Shown: positions 34,025-43,583, counted from the stretch's first letter. The stretch is DNA of 64,000 nt from JAUYQR01 sp963822435 (GCA_963822435.1 CAWGHN010000003.1:558001-622000), one strand, 5' to 3'. A program made the numbers and translations. Notes: generated by a model not told the origin, from the letters alone.

Positions 34025-35061
34025 GCCTTCACCCCAAGCCGTTGGCCCACGCCCTGCCGCTCCAGCAAGGGCCGCCACCACGCCTCGTTGTCCAGATACC
34101 AGCGCACCGTGCGGCGCAGCCCTTCCTCAAGCGTGACCGAAGGCCGCCAGCCCAGTTCATCGCGAATCCGCGACGGATCAATGGCATAGCGTGCGTCATG
34201 CCCCGGCCGGTCGGTCACGAAGGCAATCAGCCGGTCATGCGGCGCACCACTTGGGCGCATCTCGTCCAAGAGCGCGCAGATCATTCGCACGATGTCGATA
34301 TTCCGCGCCTCGTTCTCGCCGCCAATGTTGTAGCTGCGGCCCAGCGTACCCTTTTCCAGCACCGTCAGCAGCGCGTCGGCATGGTCTTCGACATAAAGCC
34401 AGTCACGCACGTTCTCGCCCTTGCCATAAACCGGGATCGCCCGGCCATGCAGCGCGTTCAGGATCACCACAGGGATCAGCTTTTCGGGAAAGTGGAACGG
34501 CCCGTAGTTGTTGGAACAGTTCGTCATCACCACCGGCAGGCCGTAAGTCTCGGCCCACGCCCGCACCAGATGGTCGCTCGCCGCCTTCGACGCCGAATAG
34601 GGGCTGTTCGGCGCATAGGGCGTGTCTTCGGTGAACTGGCCGGTCTCGCCCAAAGTGCCGAACACCTCGTCGGTCGAGATGTGGTGGAACCGAAACCCCG
34701 CCGGTTTGCCTTGCGCCGCCCAATACCGCCGCGCGGCCTCCAGCATGTTGAAGGTGCCAGTGATGTTCGTCTCGATGAAATCCGACGGCCCGTCTATGCT
34801 GCGGTCGACATGGCTTTCCGCCGCCAGATGCATCACCGCATCCGGGCGGTGCAGATCGAAGATCCGGTCCAGCGCCGCGCGGTCGCGTATGTCTGCCTGC
34901 TCAAAGGAATAAAGGTTCGACCGCGCGGCATCGGCCACGTTGTCCTGACAGGCCGCATATGTCAGCGCATCAAGGTTCACCACCTCATACCCGCGCGCCA
35001 CGGCCAGCCGCACCACGGCAGACCCGATGAACCCGGCCCCGCCAGTCACCAACAGTTTCAT
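34021..35061 (-). CDS. rfbB: dTDP-glucose 4,6-dehydratase
   Basis: RfbB (RmlB) converts dTDP-glucose to the 4-keto-6-deoxy sugar with bound NAD. This 346-residue protein shows the GGAGFIGS turn, AAESHVDRSIDGP, the catalytic YSASKAASDH and NNYGPFHFPEKLIP. The ATG at 35061 overlaps the rfbC stop by four bases and is preceded by a coding end, so the four extra upstream residues are rejected. Confidence 0.97.
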   Translation of the reverse strand: MKLLVTGGAGFIGSAVVRLAVARGYEVVNLDALTYAACQDNVADAARSNLYSFEQADIRDRAALDRIFDLHRPDAVMHLAAESHVDRSIDGPSDFIETNITGTFNMLEAARRYWAAQGKPAGFRFHHISTDEVFGTLGETGQFTEDTPYAPNSPYSASKAASDHLVRAWAETYGLPVVMTNCSNNYGPFHFPEKLIPVVILNALHGRAIPVYGKGENVRDWLYVEDHADALLTVLEKGTLGRSYNIGGENEARNIDIVRMICALLDEMRPSGAPHDRLIAFVTDRPGHDARYAIDPSRIRDELGWRPSVTLEEGLRRTVRWYLDNEAWWRPLLERQGVGQRLGVKA

Positions 35062-35621
35062 GCCTGCCCCCACACGAACGGCGATTTGAAATCGCGCAGC
35101 AAGGGCGCCGCCTGATCCTTGGCCGAAAGCACCGGAGCCCCGGCAAGCCCCCAGTCTATGCCGATATCGGGGTCATTCCACCGCACCGCGCCGTCGCAGT
35201 CTGGCGCGTAGACATCGGTGCATTTGTATTGCACTTCGGTCATTGGCGCGCGGGTGACGAACCCGTGCAGAAACCCCTTCGGCACCAAAAGCTGTCGCCC
35301 GTTCTCCGGCGTCAACTCCACCCCCACCCAACGGCCAAAGTGGGGCGAGCCGACCCGCACATCCACCGCCACATCAAGGATGGCGCCGCGCGAACACCGC
35401 ACCAGTTTGTCCTGCGCATGTGGCGGAGCCTGAAAGTGCAGCCCGCGCACGGTGCCGACCACCGCCGACATCGAGTGGTTGTCCTGCACCCACGGCAGGT
35501 CGAGCCCCGCCTTGGCCATTGTGCCGGCATTCCAGGTTTCCGTGAACCACCCCCGGTCGTCGCCAAAGCGGCGCGGGGTCAGGACAATGACGTCCGGCAA
35601 TTCGGTCGGTTCAATCTGCAT
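35058..35621 (-). CDS. rfbC: dTDP-4-dehydrorhamnose 3,5-epimerase
   Basis: RfbC (RmlC) epimerises the 4-keto sugar at C3 and C5. This 187-residue cupin-fold enzyme has GTVRGLHFQAPPHAQDKLVR with the catalytic His, and VPKGFLHGFVT. The ATG at 35621 is chosen over a TTG six codons upstream. It is the first gene of the operon, and the 70 bases upstream must hold its promoter. The four rfb genes supply rhamnose for a surface polysaccharide; no glycosyltransferase gene is in the window. Confidence 0.95.
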   Translation of the reverse strand: MQIEPTELPDVIVLTPRRFGDDRGWFTETWNAGTMAKAGLDLPWVQDNHSMSAVVGTVRGLHFQAPPHAQDKLVRCSRGAILDVAVDVRVGSPHFGRWVGVELTPENGRQLLVPKGFLHGFVTRAPMTEVQYKCTDVYAPDCDGAVRWNDPDIGIDWGLAGAPVLSAKDQAAPLLRDFKSPFVWGQA

Positions 35622-35691
35622 CAAGCATCCACTCGGCAAAACGTGTCGCTTGCCGAAATACCGCAGGACGTGCCGGCTTCACAGTGCAATT

Positions 35692-36330
35692 TTACCCCAG
35701 CCAGGCCTTCAGCATGGCCATGTCCTCGCGCATCACCGAATGGCCCGCTCCGGGATACACCTGCAAAGCAACCTCGGCCCCCATTGCCTCGAACACGGCA
35801 ACACTGTCCCTGACCCGTTTCAAAGGAATATGCGGGTCGCGCTCGTGCACCGAAACCCACACCTTCGCACCATCCCGCCGGCCCGCGTAGTCGAACCGCT
35901 TTTGCCCGTGACCGTATAGCGCGGCGTCGGGCGCCGCATCGCCATCACCGGTGCCCAAAAGACCGCCGGAAAAGCCGAACACCCCGGCCAGACTGTCACC
36001 CTCCCGGGCAAACGTCTCCAGCGCCAGCCCCGCACCCTGACTGAACCCACCCAGCCAGATAGAGCCGCGTGGCACGCCTTCGGCCTCAAGCGCCGCCACG
36101 CCCTGCATCAGCGCAGCAACGCCCCGCCCCACATAGGGCGCAAGCGCTGCGGCGGGGGCCAGAAACGAGGTCGGCCACCAGCTTTGCCCCGGCGCATCCG
36201 GGGCAAGGGCAACCACATCGGTCGCCCCCACAAACTGCATCAGGCCAAGGATATCGGCGCTGCTGCCGCCCCGGCCATGCGCCAGAACGATCCCCGCCCT
36301 CGCGCCACTTGCCGGGCCATACCGCCTCAC
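35692..36330 (-). CDS. Alpha/beta hydrolase, carboxylesterase/phospholipase-like
   Basis: This 212-residue hydrolase has the nucleophile elbow GFSQGAG with the catalytic Ser, an Asp region HERDPHIP and a His in GAGHSV, which gives a complete triad of the phospholipase/carboxylesterase (PF02230-like) family. It starts at a GTG overlapping the stop of the glyoxalase-family gene (GTGA at 36327-36330). A PF02230-type hydrolase next to a ring-cleaving dioxygenase is a recurring pair (mhqD-mhqO type in Bacillus), which suggests quinone or catechol detoxification. Confidence 0.87.
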   Translation of the reverse strand: MRRYGPASGARAGIVLAHGRGGSSADILGLMQFVGATDVVALAPDAPGQSWWPTSFLAPAAALAPYVGRGVAALMQGVAALEAEGVPRGSIWLGGFSQGAGLALETFAREGDSLAGVFGFSGGLLGTGDGDAAPDAALYGHGQKRFDYAGRRDGAKVWVSVHERDPHIPLKRVRDSVAVFEAMGAEVALQVYPGAGHSVMREDMAMLKAWLG

Positions 36331-37241
36331 GACGCCACCGTCAGTTTTGGCAACACCTGCTCGATCCGCGTGCGGATCGGCTCGTATTGCGGCGGCAGCA
36401 TCAGCTTTGTCCCCATCGTGGCCTCGGGTTCATCCACCGCAAAGCCCGGCGGGTCGGTGGCAATCTCAAAAAGCACGCCCCCCGGTTCGCGGAAGTAGAT
36501 CGCGTTGAAATACTGCCGGTCGATCACATCGGTCGTGCGGTGCCCCACCCGCGCCAGCGCCTCTTGCCAGCCGTGCTGCTCGTCCTGCGTCCGCGCCCGG
36601 AACGCGACATGGTGGATCGTGCCTTTCCCCGGCCGCCCGCGCACCACCGCATCGGTGCGGATGATGTCGATGATGTTGCCGCGCTCCGCCCCCGGCGCCT
36701 TCAGCCGCAGCCGCTCCACCCCGTTCAGCTTTTCGCTGCCCACAGCCTCATAGCCGAACACGTCGGTCAGGATGCGCGCCGTCTTGTCGGGCTCACGCTC
36801 CCACAACGTCACGGAATGGAACCCGTGCATGTCGGTCGCCGTGGCGCTTTCAATCAGTTCCACCGGTGCGTCGTCGGGGTCTTTCACCGTGACGACCCGC
36901 TCGCCAAACCGCAACGACGGGGGCGAAACCTCCAGCGCCACCGCCTTCAGATCAGCGATCAACGCGTCAAAGCCCGCTGCAGGAACAGCATAGGCATAGG
37001 CCGAAGCCATGCCCGGACCGGCCTGCCCCGGCCCGGCATCCGCGAACGGAAAGAAGGTCAGCACTGTGCCGGGGCTGCCCTTCGGGTCGGCGTAATACAG
37101 ATGATAGGTGCCGGGATCGTCGAAGTTCACCGTCTTCTTGACCAGCCGCTGCTTCAACGGACCGGTGTAGAAGGCAACGTTGGCTTGCGCCGGGCCGGAA
37201 ATGGCCGTGACGTGGTGAATGCCGGGAATGCGCGTGGTCAT
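36327..37241 (-). CDS. Ring-cleaving dioxygenase, glyoxalase family (MhqO-like)
   Basis: This 304-residue protein contains two vicinal-oxygen-chelate modules. The metal ligands are visible as His in GIHHVT near the start, His in TIHHVAFRA and Glu in LFEIATDPPGF. This layout fits the hydroquinone/catechol dioxygenases of the PcpA/MhqO group. The start at 37241 (MTTRIPGIHHVT) is the conserved one; the upstream extension of 39 residues in the open frame does not look coding. It forms a coupled pair with the downstream hydrolase gene. Confidence 0.88.
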   Translation of the reverse strand: MTTRIPGIHHVTAISGPAQANVAFYTGPLKQRLVKKTVNFDDPGTYHLYYADPKGSPGTVLTFFPFADAGPGQAGPGMASAYAYAVPAAGFDALIADLKAVALEVSPPSLRFGERVVTVKDPDDAPVELIESATATDMHGFHSVTLWEREPDKTARILTDVFGYEAVGSEKLNGVERLRLKAPGAERGNIIDIIRTDAVVRGRPGKGTIHHVAFRARTQDEQHGWQEALARVGHRTTDVIDRQYFNAIYFREPGGVLFEIATDPPGFAVDEPEATMGTKLMLPPQYEPIRTRIEQVLPKLTVAS

Positions 37242-37421
37242 CGCTTGCGTCCTTGTCCTGTGGCGCGCCATGCGCCGCTTGAAGCCAACATAAGCTTGTG
37301 CGACCAGATAGAAAGTGCAGCTCATGCGCGACTGACGTGCAAATTCGCACATGTCCAACCCCCCTGTTCCCCGCCTGCGGTTCTGCTAATCCTGTCGCCA
37401 AGGCTACGGGGGACCCACATC

Positions 37422-38471
37422 ATGACCCACCTTTGGGTGCGCGCTGAACAGCGCCCGAACGAAGAACGCGTCGGGCTGACGCCGGAAGGCGCCGCCGCGC
37501 TAATCAAGGCAGGCATCAAGGTCTCGGTCGAACTGTCGTCGGTCCGCGCCATCCCGATCGACGGCTACCGCGACGCGGGCTGCGAGATCGTGGCCGAAAA
37601 CCTCTGGCCGCACGCCCCCGCCGATGCGATCATCTTCGGCCTGAAGGAACTTCCCGAAGATGGCACGCCCCTCACCCACCGCCACATCATGTTCGGCCAT
37701 GCCTACAAGGGCCAGCCTGCCGGGCGCGAACTGCTAAAGCGCTTCAAGGCCGGTGGCGGCACGCTTTACGATCTGGAATACCTCGTAGGCGAAGATGGCC
37801 GCCGCGTCGCCGCCTTTGGATACTGGGCAGGCTACGCCGGTGCCGCTGTGTCGCTGAAATGCTGGGCCGCCCAGCAGCGCGGCACCATCGCCGGCCCGGT
37901 CCGCAAGGTGCCATCGAAAGCCGCCCTCCTCGACCAGCTTGCCACCGAGCTTGAGGGCCTTGCCCGCCCCCGCGCCATCATCATCGGCGCGCTTGGCCGT
38001 GTCGGCACCGGGGCGGCAGACCTTTGCACCGCGATGGGCGTTGCCGTCACCCGCTGGGACATGGCCGAAACCGCATCCGGCGGCCCCTTCCCCGAAGTGC
38101 TGCAACACGAGATCTTCCTCAACTGCATCCTCGCCCGCCCCGGCTGCCCGGTGTTCGTTCCGGCCTCGGCCAAGACCGACACGCGCAAACTGACCGTGAT
38201 CGGCGACATCGCCTGTGATCCGACCTCGGACTTCTCGCCGATCAAGGTCTACGACCGCGCCACCGACTGGGACGCCCCGGCGCTGCGCGTCCATGACACC
38301 CCGCCGCTTGACGTGACCGCGATCGACAACCTGCCCTCGCTGATGCCGGTCGAATCGTCACACGACTACGCAGCCCAGCTTCTGCCGTCGCTCCTCACCC
38401 TCACGGCGCTGACCGAAGGTGTCTGGGGCCGCGCGAAAGCCGAATTCGACCGTCACATCGCCACCCTCTGA
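37422..38471 (+). CDS. Saccharopine dehydrogenase, lysine-forming type (LYS1-like)
   Basis: This 349-residue protein resembles the NAD-dependent, lysine-forming saccharopine dehydrogenase. An N-terminal domain with RAEQRPNEERVGLTP is followed by a middle segment FGYWAGYAGAAVSLKCWA. A Rossmann domain with IIGALGRVGTGA and a C-terminal DNLPSLMPVESSHDYA complete it. In lysine breakdown it would act as a lysine-ketoglutarate reductase. It is followed 12 bases later by a LYS9-like gene, so the two steps of the saccharopine route are probably made together. Confidence 0.88.
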   Translation: MTHLWVRAEQRPNEERVGLTPEGAAALIKAGIKVSVELSSVRAIPIDGYRDAGCEIVAENLWPHAPADAIIFGLKELPEDGTPLTHRHIMFGHAYKGQPAGRELLKRFKAGGGTLYDLEYLVGEDGRRVAAFGYWAGYAGAAVSLKCWAAQQRGTIAGPVRKVPSKAALLDQLATELEGLARPRAIIIGALGRVGTGAADLCTAMGVAVTRWDMAETASGGPFPEVLQHEIFLNCILARPGCPVFVPASAKTDTRKLTVIGDIACDPTSDFSPIKVYDRATDWDAPALRVHDTPPLDVTAIDNLPSLMPVESSHDYAAQLLPSLLTLTALTEGVWGRAKAEFDRHIATL

Positions 38472-38483
38472 AGGAACACTCCC

Positions 38484-39638
38484 ATGACCATCCACTGGTG
38501 CGGCACCGGCCTTTCCTCCGTCCCCGGCCTTCGCCGCCTGATCGTCGAAAGCGGCCAGCCGGTCACGGTCTGGAATCGCACCGTCGAAAAGGCCCGCGCC
38601 GAGGTTGGCGATCTGACGAACGACATCCGCGCCTACAGCCTCGATGCGTTGCGCGATGCCCTGCAACCCGGCGATGTGGCCATATCCATGTTGCCCGCCG
38701 ACCAGCACGTCGCCATCGCCAAGGCCTGCCTGTCAAAAGGCGCGCATTTCGTCTCGTCGTCCTACATCGCGCCGGAAATGCGCGAACTGGACCTGCCCTT
38801 CCGCAACGCGGGCCTCGTGTCGGTCAACGAGGTTGGCCTCGACCCCGGCATCGACCACCTGATGGCGCATGACCTTGTCGCCCGCTACCGCGCCTCGCCC
38901 GCCTACCACGCCGACAACATCCTCAGCTTCACCTCCTACTGCGGCGGTGTGCCGAAAATCGCCAACGCCTTCCGCTACAAATTCAGCTGGGCCCCCGCTG
39001 GCGTCCTCAAGGCGCTCCGCTCACCCTCCCGCTCGCTCCGCCACTTCACCGAACTGCGCGTGGCGCGGCCGTGGGATGCGATCACCCGCTACGACGCGCC
39101 CCTGCCGCAGCCCGAAAGCTTCGAGGTCTATCCAAACCGCGACAGCTATCCGTTCATGGAAGACTACCGGTTCGAGCCGCACTGGAAGGTGCGTGATTTC
39201 GTCCGTGGCACCATTCGTCTGAACGGCTGGTCCGATGCCTGGGCATCCATCTTCCGCGAGATCGAAGGTCTTGAAGGCAAACCCTTGGCCGACATCAATG
39301 CCGCCCTCGAAGCCCGCGCGGCGGCCCTTTTGAAAGACAACTCCTACGCCGAAGGCGAGCCGGACCGCGTGGTCCTATTCGTTTCGCTCAGGGCCGAGCG
39401 GGACGGCAAGCCGGTCTACCACGAAACCTGGGCGCTGGATGCCTGGGGCGATGTGCGCGGCACTGCGATGTCGCGCCTCGTCTCGGTCCCGGTGTCGCTG
39501 GCGGTCGAGGCGGTGCTGAACCGTGAAATTCCGGCCGGGGTCCACGCCGCCCCACACGACCCGCGTCTGCTGCACCGCTGGCTGGACGAGGTCAGCCACC
39601 TTGCCCAGTACATGTCCCGCATCGACCACCTGCGCTGA
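38484..39638 (+). CDS. Saccharopine dehydrogenase-like (LYS9 type)
   Basis: This 384-residue protein has an N-terminal NAD(P) domain with the sequence WCGTGLSSVPGLRRL and the stretches PADQHVAIAKACLSKG and NEVGLDPGIDHLMAHDL, typical of the glutamate-forming saccharopine dehydrogenase/reductase family. It would split saccharopine to glutamate and aminoadipate semialdehyde, which a separate dehydrogenase (not in the window) would oxidise. A GAAGGAACA site precedes the ATG. An 11-bp perfect hairpin follows. Confidence 0.85.
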   Translation: MTIHWCGTGLSSVPGLRRLIVESGQPVTVWNRTVEKARAEVGDLTNDIRAYSLDALRDALQPGDVAISMLPADQHVAIAKACLSKGAHFVSSSYIAPEMRELDLPFRNAGLVSVNEVGLDPGIDHLMAHDLVARYRASPAYHADNILSFTSYCGGVPKIANAFRYKFSWAPAGVLKALRSPSRSLRHFTELRVARPWDAITRYDAPLPQPESFEVYPNRDSYPFMEDYRFEPHWKVRDFVRGTIRLNGWSDAWASIFREIEGLEGKPLADINAALEARAAALLKDNSYAEGEPDRVVLFVSLRAERDGKPVYHETWALDAWGDVRGTAMSRLVSVPVSLAVEAVLNREIPAGVHAAPHDPRLLHRWLDEVSHLAQYMSRIDHLR

Positions 39639-39660
39639 TCGGGGCGCCCCGGCCCCTTTG

Positions 39661-39685
39661 GCGTGACAGGCCATGCCTGTCACGC
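39661..39685 (+). terminator. Perfect 11-bp hairpin after the saccharopine gene pair
   Basis: GCGTGACAGGC at 39661-39671 pairs with GCCTGTCACGC at 39675-39685 around a CAT loop. It begins 22 bases after the stop codon. The T content after it is low, so it could also be an operator for the next gene. Confidence 0.6.
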
Positions 39686-39736
39686 TATGCTTTGCCTGAC
39701 GATCCGGGCCAACCGGACAAAACAGGTGAGGCAGAC

Positions 39737-41467
39737 GTGAGCCGGAAGTCCAGCGCAACCCCCCCGCGCAGCGGGTTTGCCGACCGTTACGCTGCGTTCG
39801 CCGCGCGGCGGGCAAAACCCGCTGCGGGCTTCGTGTCGCAGCCCGAACCGCGCAGCATCGGCCTTTATGCCCGCGGCAAGCAGCTTTTGTCCGGCAACAT
39901 CCTGTTTTCTGGCCACTTCGCCGAAGCCCCCGGCACGCTCCTTTGGGATATCCCCTCACCCGACCCAGCCTTCGATGCTGACGCCCACGGCTTTGCCTGG
40001 CTCGATGATCTGGCCGCCCTCGGCAGCCCTGCTGCCCGCAGCCTTGCGCAGGATTGGACCTGGGCCTGGATCGCGCGCTATTCCGCCGGTTTCGGCCCCG
40101 GATGGACGCCCGATCTGACCGGCCGCCGCATCATCCGCTGGGTCCATCACGCCACCCTCCTGCTGAACGGCCGCGACAAGGACGCCTCGGTCGCCTACTA
40201 CCGCTCGCTCTCGCAGCAATCGGCGTTTCTGGCCCGTCGCTGGCAGGCCGCCGCCCCCGGCCTCCCCCGGTTCGAGGCGCTGACCGGTCTGGTCTACGCC
40301 GGGATCTCGCTGATCGGGATGGAAAAGCTGATCGCCCCCGCAACCGCCGCTCTCGCCACCGAATGTCGGACCGAGATCGACGCCGAAGGCGGCCTGCCCA
40401 CCCGAAACCCCGAAGAACTGCTCGAAGTCCTCACCCTCCTCACCTGGTCCGCCACCGCGCTGACCGAGGCGTCGCGCAATGTGCCGCACGATCTGGCCGA
40501 TGCCATCGCGCGCATCGCGCCCGCCCTGCGCGCGCTGCGCCACGCCGATGGCGATCTCGCCCGCTTCCACGGCGGCGGCAAGGGTGTCGAGGGGCGTCTT
40601 GACCAGGCGCTCGCCTCGGCGGGGGTGCGCCCCAGTGCGACACCCGCAATCGCGATGGGCTTCGCGCGGCTGAACGGCCGACGCACCTCGGTGATCGTCG
40701 ATGCTTCCGCCCCACCCGGTGGTCGCGCCGCAGCCACCGCCCACGCCTCGACCACCGCGTTCGAAATGACCTCGGGCCGACGCGCCGTGATCGTCAACTG
40801 CGGCTCCGGCGCGCCCTTTGGCGCGGCTTGGCGGCTGGCCGGACGCGCAACCCCGTCACATTCCGTCCTGTCGATGGATGGCATTTCCTCCTCGCGCTTC
40901 AGCCGCCGCGCGGACCCAGAACTGTCCGACCGCGCCGCGATCACCGTGTCGCGCCTGACCGTCGGCATCGAAGGCACCGACCTTTACCTTGCTCACGATG
41001 GCTGGCTGAAAAGCCACGGCCTGACCACCAGCCGCGCCCTCACCCTGTCGCAGGACGGCCGCCGCCTGACCGGGGTAGATGCACTCACCGCCCTCACCGC
41101 CGATGCCCGCCGCCGGTTCGAGGACATGATGACCGAAACCCGCCTGGACGGTGCGGCCTTCTCGATCCGCTTTCACCTTCACCCCGAGGTGGACGCAGCC
41201 CTCGATCTGGGCGGCACCGCCATTTCCCTGGCTTTGCGCAGCGGTGAAATTTGGGTCTTTCGCTACAGCGGAAGCGCAAAATTGTCGCTGCAACCCTCAG
41301 TCTACTTCGAAAAGGGCCGTCTTAACCCGCGTCCGGCCACCCAGATCGTGCTTGCCGGCCACGCTCGCGGCTTTGAAACGCGCGTAGGCTGGACCTTGGC
41401 GAAAGCGCAGGATACTCCGCTCGCCATCCGGGATCTGGAAAGCAGCGACCCTGAAGGCCAAAGCTGA
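39737..41467 (+). CDS. Heparinase II/III family protein
   Basis: This 576-residue protein matches the heparinase II/III-like fold. A helical toroid domain occupies roughly the first 300 residues (WTWAWIARYSAGFGPGWTPD, RIIRWVHHA). A beta-sandwich C-terminal domain follows with HASTTAFEMTS and DLYLAHDGW, LKSHGLTTSRALTLSQDG. No signal peptide is evident, so a role in polysaccharide lysis outside the cell is doubtful. I use the GTG at 39737, preceded by GGTGAGG, rather than the TTG at 39692. It lies just upstream of purH. Confidence 0.82.
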   Translation: MSRKSSATPPRSGFADRYAAFAARRAKPAAGFVSQPEPRSIGLYARGKQLLSGNILFSGHFAEAPGTLLWDIPSPDPAFDADAHGFAWLDDLAALGSPAARSLAQDWTWAWIARYSAGFGPGWTPDLTGRRIIRWVHHATLLLNGRDKDASVAYYRSLSQQSAFLARRWQAAAPGLPRFEALTGLVYAGISLIGMEKLIAPATAALATECRTEIDAEGGLPTRNPEELLEVLTLLTWSATALTEASRNVPHDLADAIARIAPALRALRHADGDLARFHGGGKGVEGRLDQALASAGVRPSATPAIAMGFARLNGRRTSVIVDASAPPGGRAAATAHASTTAFEMTSGRRAVIVNCGSGAPFGAAWRLAGRATPSHSVLSMDGISSSRFSRRADPELSDRAAITVSRLTVGIEGTDLYLAHDGWLKSHGLTTSRALTLSQDGRRLTGVDALTALTADARRRFEDMMTETRLDGAAFSIRFHLHPEVDAALDLGGTAISLALRSGEIWVFRYSGSAKLSLQPSVYFEKGRLNPRPATQIVLAGHARGFETRVGWTLAKAQDTPLAIRDLESSDPEGQS

Positions 41468-41500
41468 CCTGCCCGCCGCGACAGAACAGGGGCTATCCGC

Positions 41501-43087
41501 ATGACCAACCTCGTTCCCATCGGACGCGCGCTGATTTCCGTGTCCGACAAGACCGGCCTTCTGGACCTTGCCCGCGCGCTGGCCGCGCAGGGGGTGGAAC
41601 TGATCTCCACCGGCGGCACCTCGGGCATGTTGCGCGCGGCGGGGCTGTCGGTCCGCGATGTGTCCGAGGTAACCGGTTTTCCCGAGATGATGGACGGACG
41701 GGTCAAGACGCTGCACCCCAACGTCCACGGCGGCCTGCTGGCCTTGCGCGACGATGACGAACACCTTGTCGCAATGGCCGCCCACGGGATCGAGCCGATC
41801 GACCTGCTGATCGTCAACCTCTACCCCTTCGAACAGACCGTGGCGCGCGGTGCCGACCACGCCACCTGCATCGAAAACATCGACATCGGCGGCCCCGCGA
41901 TGATCCGCGCCGCCGCCAAGAACCACCGCTTTGTCACCGTGGTCACCGATCCGGCGGATTACGACGCCCTTCTTGACCAGATGAAGGCGCATCACGGCGC
42001 CACCACGTTGGCCTGTCGCCAAAGGCTTGCCCTTACCGCCTACGCCCGCACCGCCGCCTACGACACCGCCGTCGCCACCTGGCTTGCCGCCGAGATCGCC
42101 GAACCGGCCCCGCGCTACCGCAGCTTTGCCGGCAAACTGGCGCAAACCCTGCGCTACGGCGAAAACCCGCACCAGCAGGCCGCCTTCTACACCGATGGCA
42201 CGCGCCGCCCCGGCGTTGCCACCGCGCGCCAGATGCAGGGCAAGGAGCTGTCCTACAACAACATCAACGACACCGACGCCGCCTATGAACTGGTGGCCGA
42301 GTTTTCCGGCTCCGCCCCTGCCTGCGCCATCATCAAACACGCCAACCCCTGCGGCGTGGCGCAGGCCTCCACCCTCGTCGAAGCCTACAAGCGCGCCTAC
42401 GTGTGCGACCAGACCTCCGCTTTCGGGGGCATCGTCGCGCTGAACCAGCCGCTCGACGCTGAAACCGCCGAAGAGATCGTCAAGATATTCACCGAAGTCG
42501 TCATCGCCCCCGGCGCCAGCGACGCAGCGAAAGCGATCTTTGCCAGCAAGAAGAACCTGCGCCTGCTTCTCACGTCCGAATTGCCCGACCCGCTGACGAA
42601 ATCGCTCGCCTTCAAGCAGGTCGCGGGCGGCTTTCTGGTGCAGGACCGTGACGCAGGCCACATCAACCCTGCCGACCTCAAGGTTGTCACAAGACGTGCA
42701 CCGTCTGACAAGGAACTGGCCGACCTGATGTTCGCCTGGACCGTCGCCAAGCACGTCAAGTCGAACGCCATCATCTACGTGCGTGACGGTGCCACCGTGG
42801 GCATCGGCGCGGGGCAAATGAGCCGCGTCGACAGCACCCGCATCGCCGCGCGCAAGGCGCAGGACATGGCCGAAACCCTCGGCCTGCCCGCCCCCCTGAC
42901 GCAAGGGTCGGTTGTCGCCTCCGACGCGTTCTTCCCCTTCGCCGACGGGCTGATCACCGCCGCCGAGGCCGGCGCGACCGCGATCATCCAGCCCGGCGGA
43001 TCAATGCGCGACGACGAGGTGATCGCCGCCGCCAACGAGCGGGGCTTGGCGATGGTGTTCACCAACCAGCGCCATTTTCGGCACTGA
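41501..43087 (+). CDS. purH: Bifunctional AICAR transformylase/IMP cyclohydrolase
   Basis: PurH performs the last two steps of IMP synthesis. At 528 residues it has the N-terminal IMP cyclohydrolase (SVSDKTGLLDLARALA, STGGTSGMLRAAG, GRVKTLHPNVHGG) and the C-terminal AICAR transformylase (KHANPCGVAQAS, FPFADGL, TAAEAGATAIIQPGGSMRD). It is followed one base later by lspA. Confidence 0.98.
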   Translation: MTNLVPIGRALISVSDKTGLLDLARALAAQGVELISTGGTSGMLRAAGLSVRDVSEVTGFPEMMDGRVKTLHPNVHGGLLALRDDDEHLVAMAAHGIEPIDLLIVNLYPFEQTVARGADHATCIENIDIGGPAMIRAAAKNHRFVTVVTDPADYDALLDQMKAHHGATTLACRQRLALTAYARTAAYDTAVATWLAAEIAEPAPRYRSFAGKLAQTLRYGENPHQQAAFYTDGTRRPGVATARQMQGKELSYNNINDTDAAYELVAEFSGSAPACAIIKHANPCGVAQASTLVEAYKRAYVCDQTSAFGGIVALNQPLDAETAEEIVKIFTEVVIAPGASDAAKAIFASKKNLRLLLTSELPDPLTKSLAFKQVAGGFLVQDRDAGHINPADLKVVTRRAPSDKELADLMFAWTVAKHVKSNAIIYVRDGATVGIGAGQMSRVDSTRIAARKAQDMAETLGLPAPLTQGSVVASDAFFPFADGLITAAEAGATAIIQPGGSMRDDEVIAAANERGLAMVFTNQRHFRH

Positions 43088-43088
43088 C

Positions 43089-43583
43089 ATGCGCCGCCTG
43101 ACCATAACTGCCGTTCTGACCTTCGTGATCGACCAGATCACGAAACTGGCCATCGTGCAGGGCCTCGACCTCATCAACCGGGGCGAGATCGACGTTTTCC
43201 CACCCTTCCTCGTATTTCGCATGGCGTGGAACCGCGGGATCAACTTCGGCCTTTTCGCCAACAACGCCGATGTCACCCGTTGGGCGCTGATCGCCATCGC
43301 CATCGCCATCTCGGCTTGGGTGCTGTGGTGGATTCGCCGTGACAGCCCCGGACCACGGGCAGAACTTGCCGCGGGCCTTCTGATTGGCGGCGCGCTCGGC
43401 AACGTGATCGACCGCATCGTCTATGGCGCGGTGGCGGATTTTCTGAACATGTCCTGCTGCGGCATCGAAAATCCCTATGCTTTCAACGTTGCTGACATTG
43501 CCGTCTTCGTCGGCGCCATCGGCCTTGTGATCTTCACCGGTGCACCCGACAAATCGGCAAGACCCCGCAACCCGCGCAGGTAA
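43089..43583 (+). CDS. lspA: Lipoprotein signal peptidase
   Basis: This 164-residue membrane aspartyl peptidase removes signal peptides from prolipoproteins. About four helices are visible. The conserved NRGINFGLF lies at about 51-59, and the catalytic Asp pair sits in GNVIDRIVYGAVADF. Its ATG lies one base after the purH stop. A DUF3035 lipoprotein, a possible substrate, is encoded next. Confidence 0.96.
   Translation: MRRLTITAVLTFVIDQITKLAIVQGLDLINRGEIDVFPPFLVFRMAWNRGINFGLFANNADVTRWALIAIAIAISAWVLWWIRRDSPGPRAELAAGLLIGGALGNVIDRIVYGAVADFLNMSCCGIENPYAFNVADIAVFVGAIGLVIFTGAPDKSARPRNPRR

Noticed and set aside
36069..37421. Large N-terminal extension of the LYS1-like gene
   Set aside because: It runs antisense through two real minus-strand genes; the conserved protein start is at 37422.
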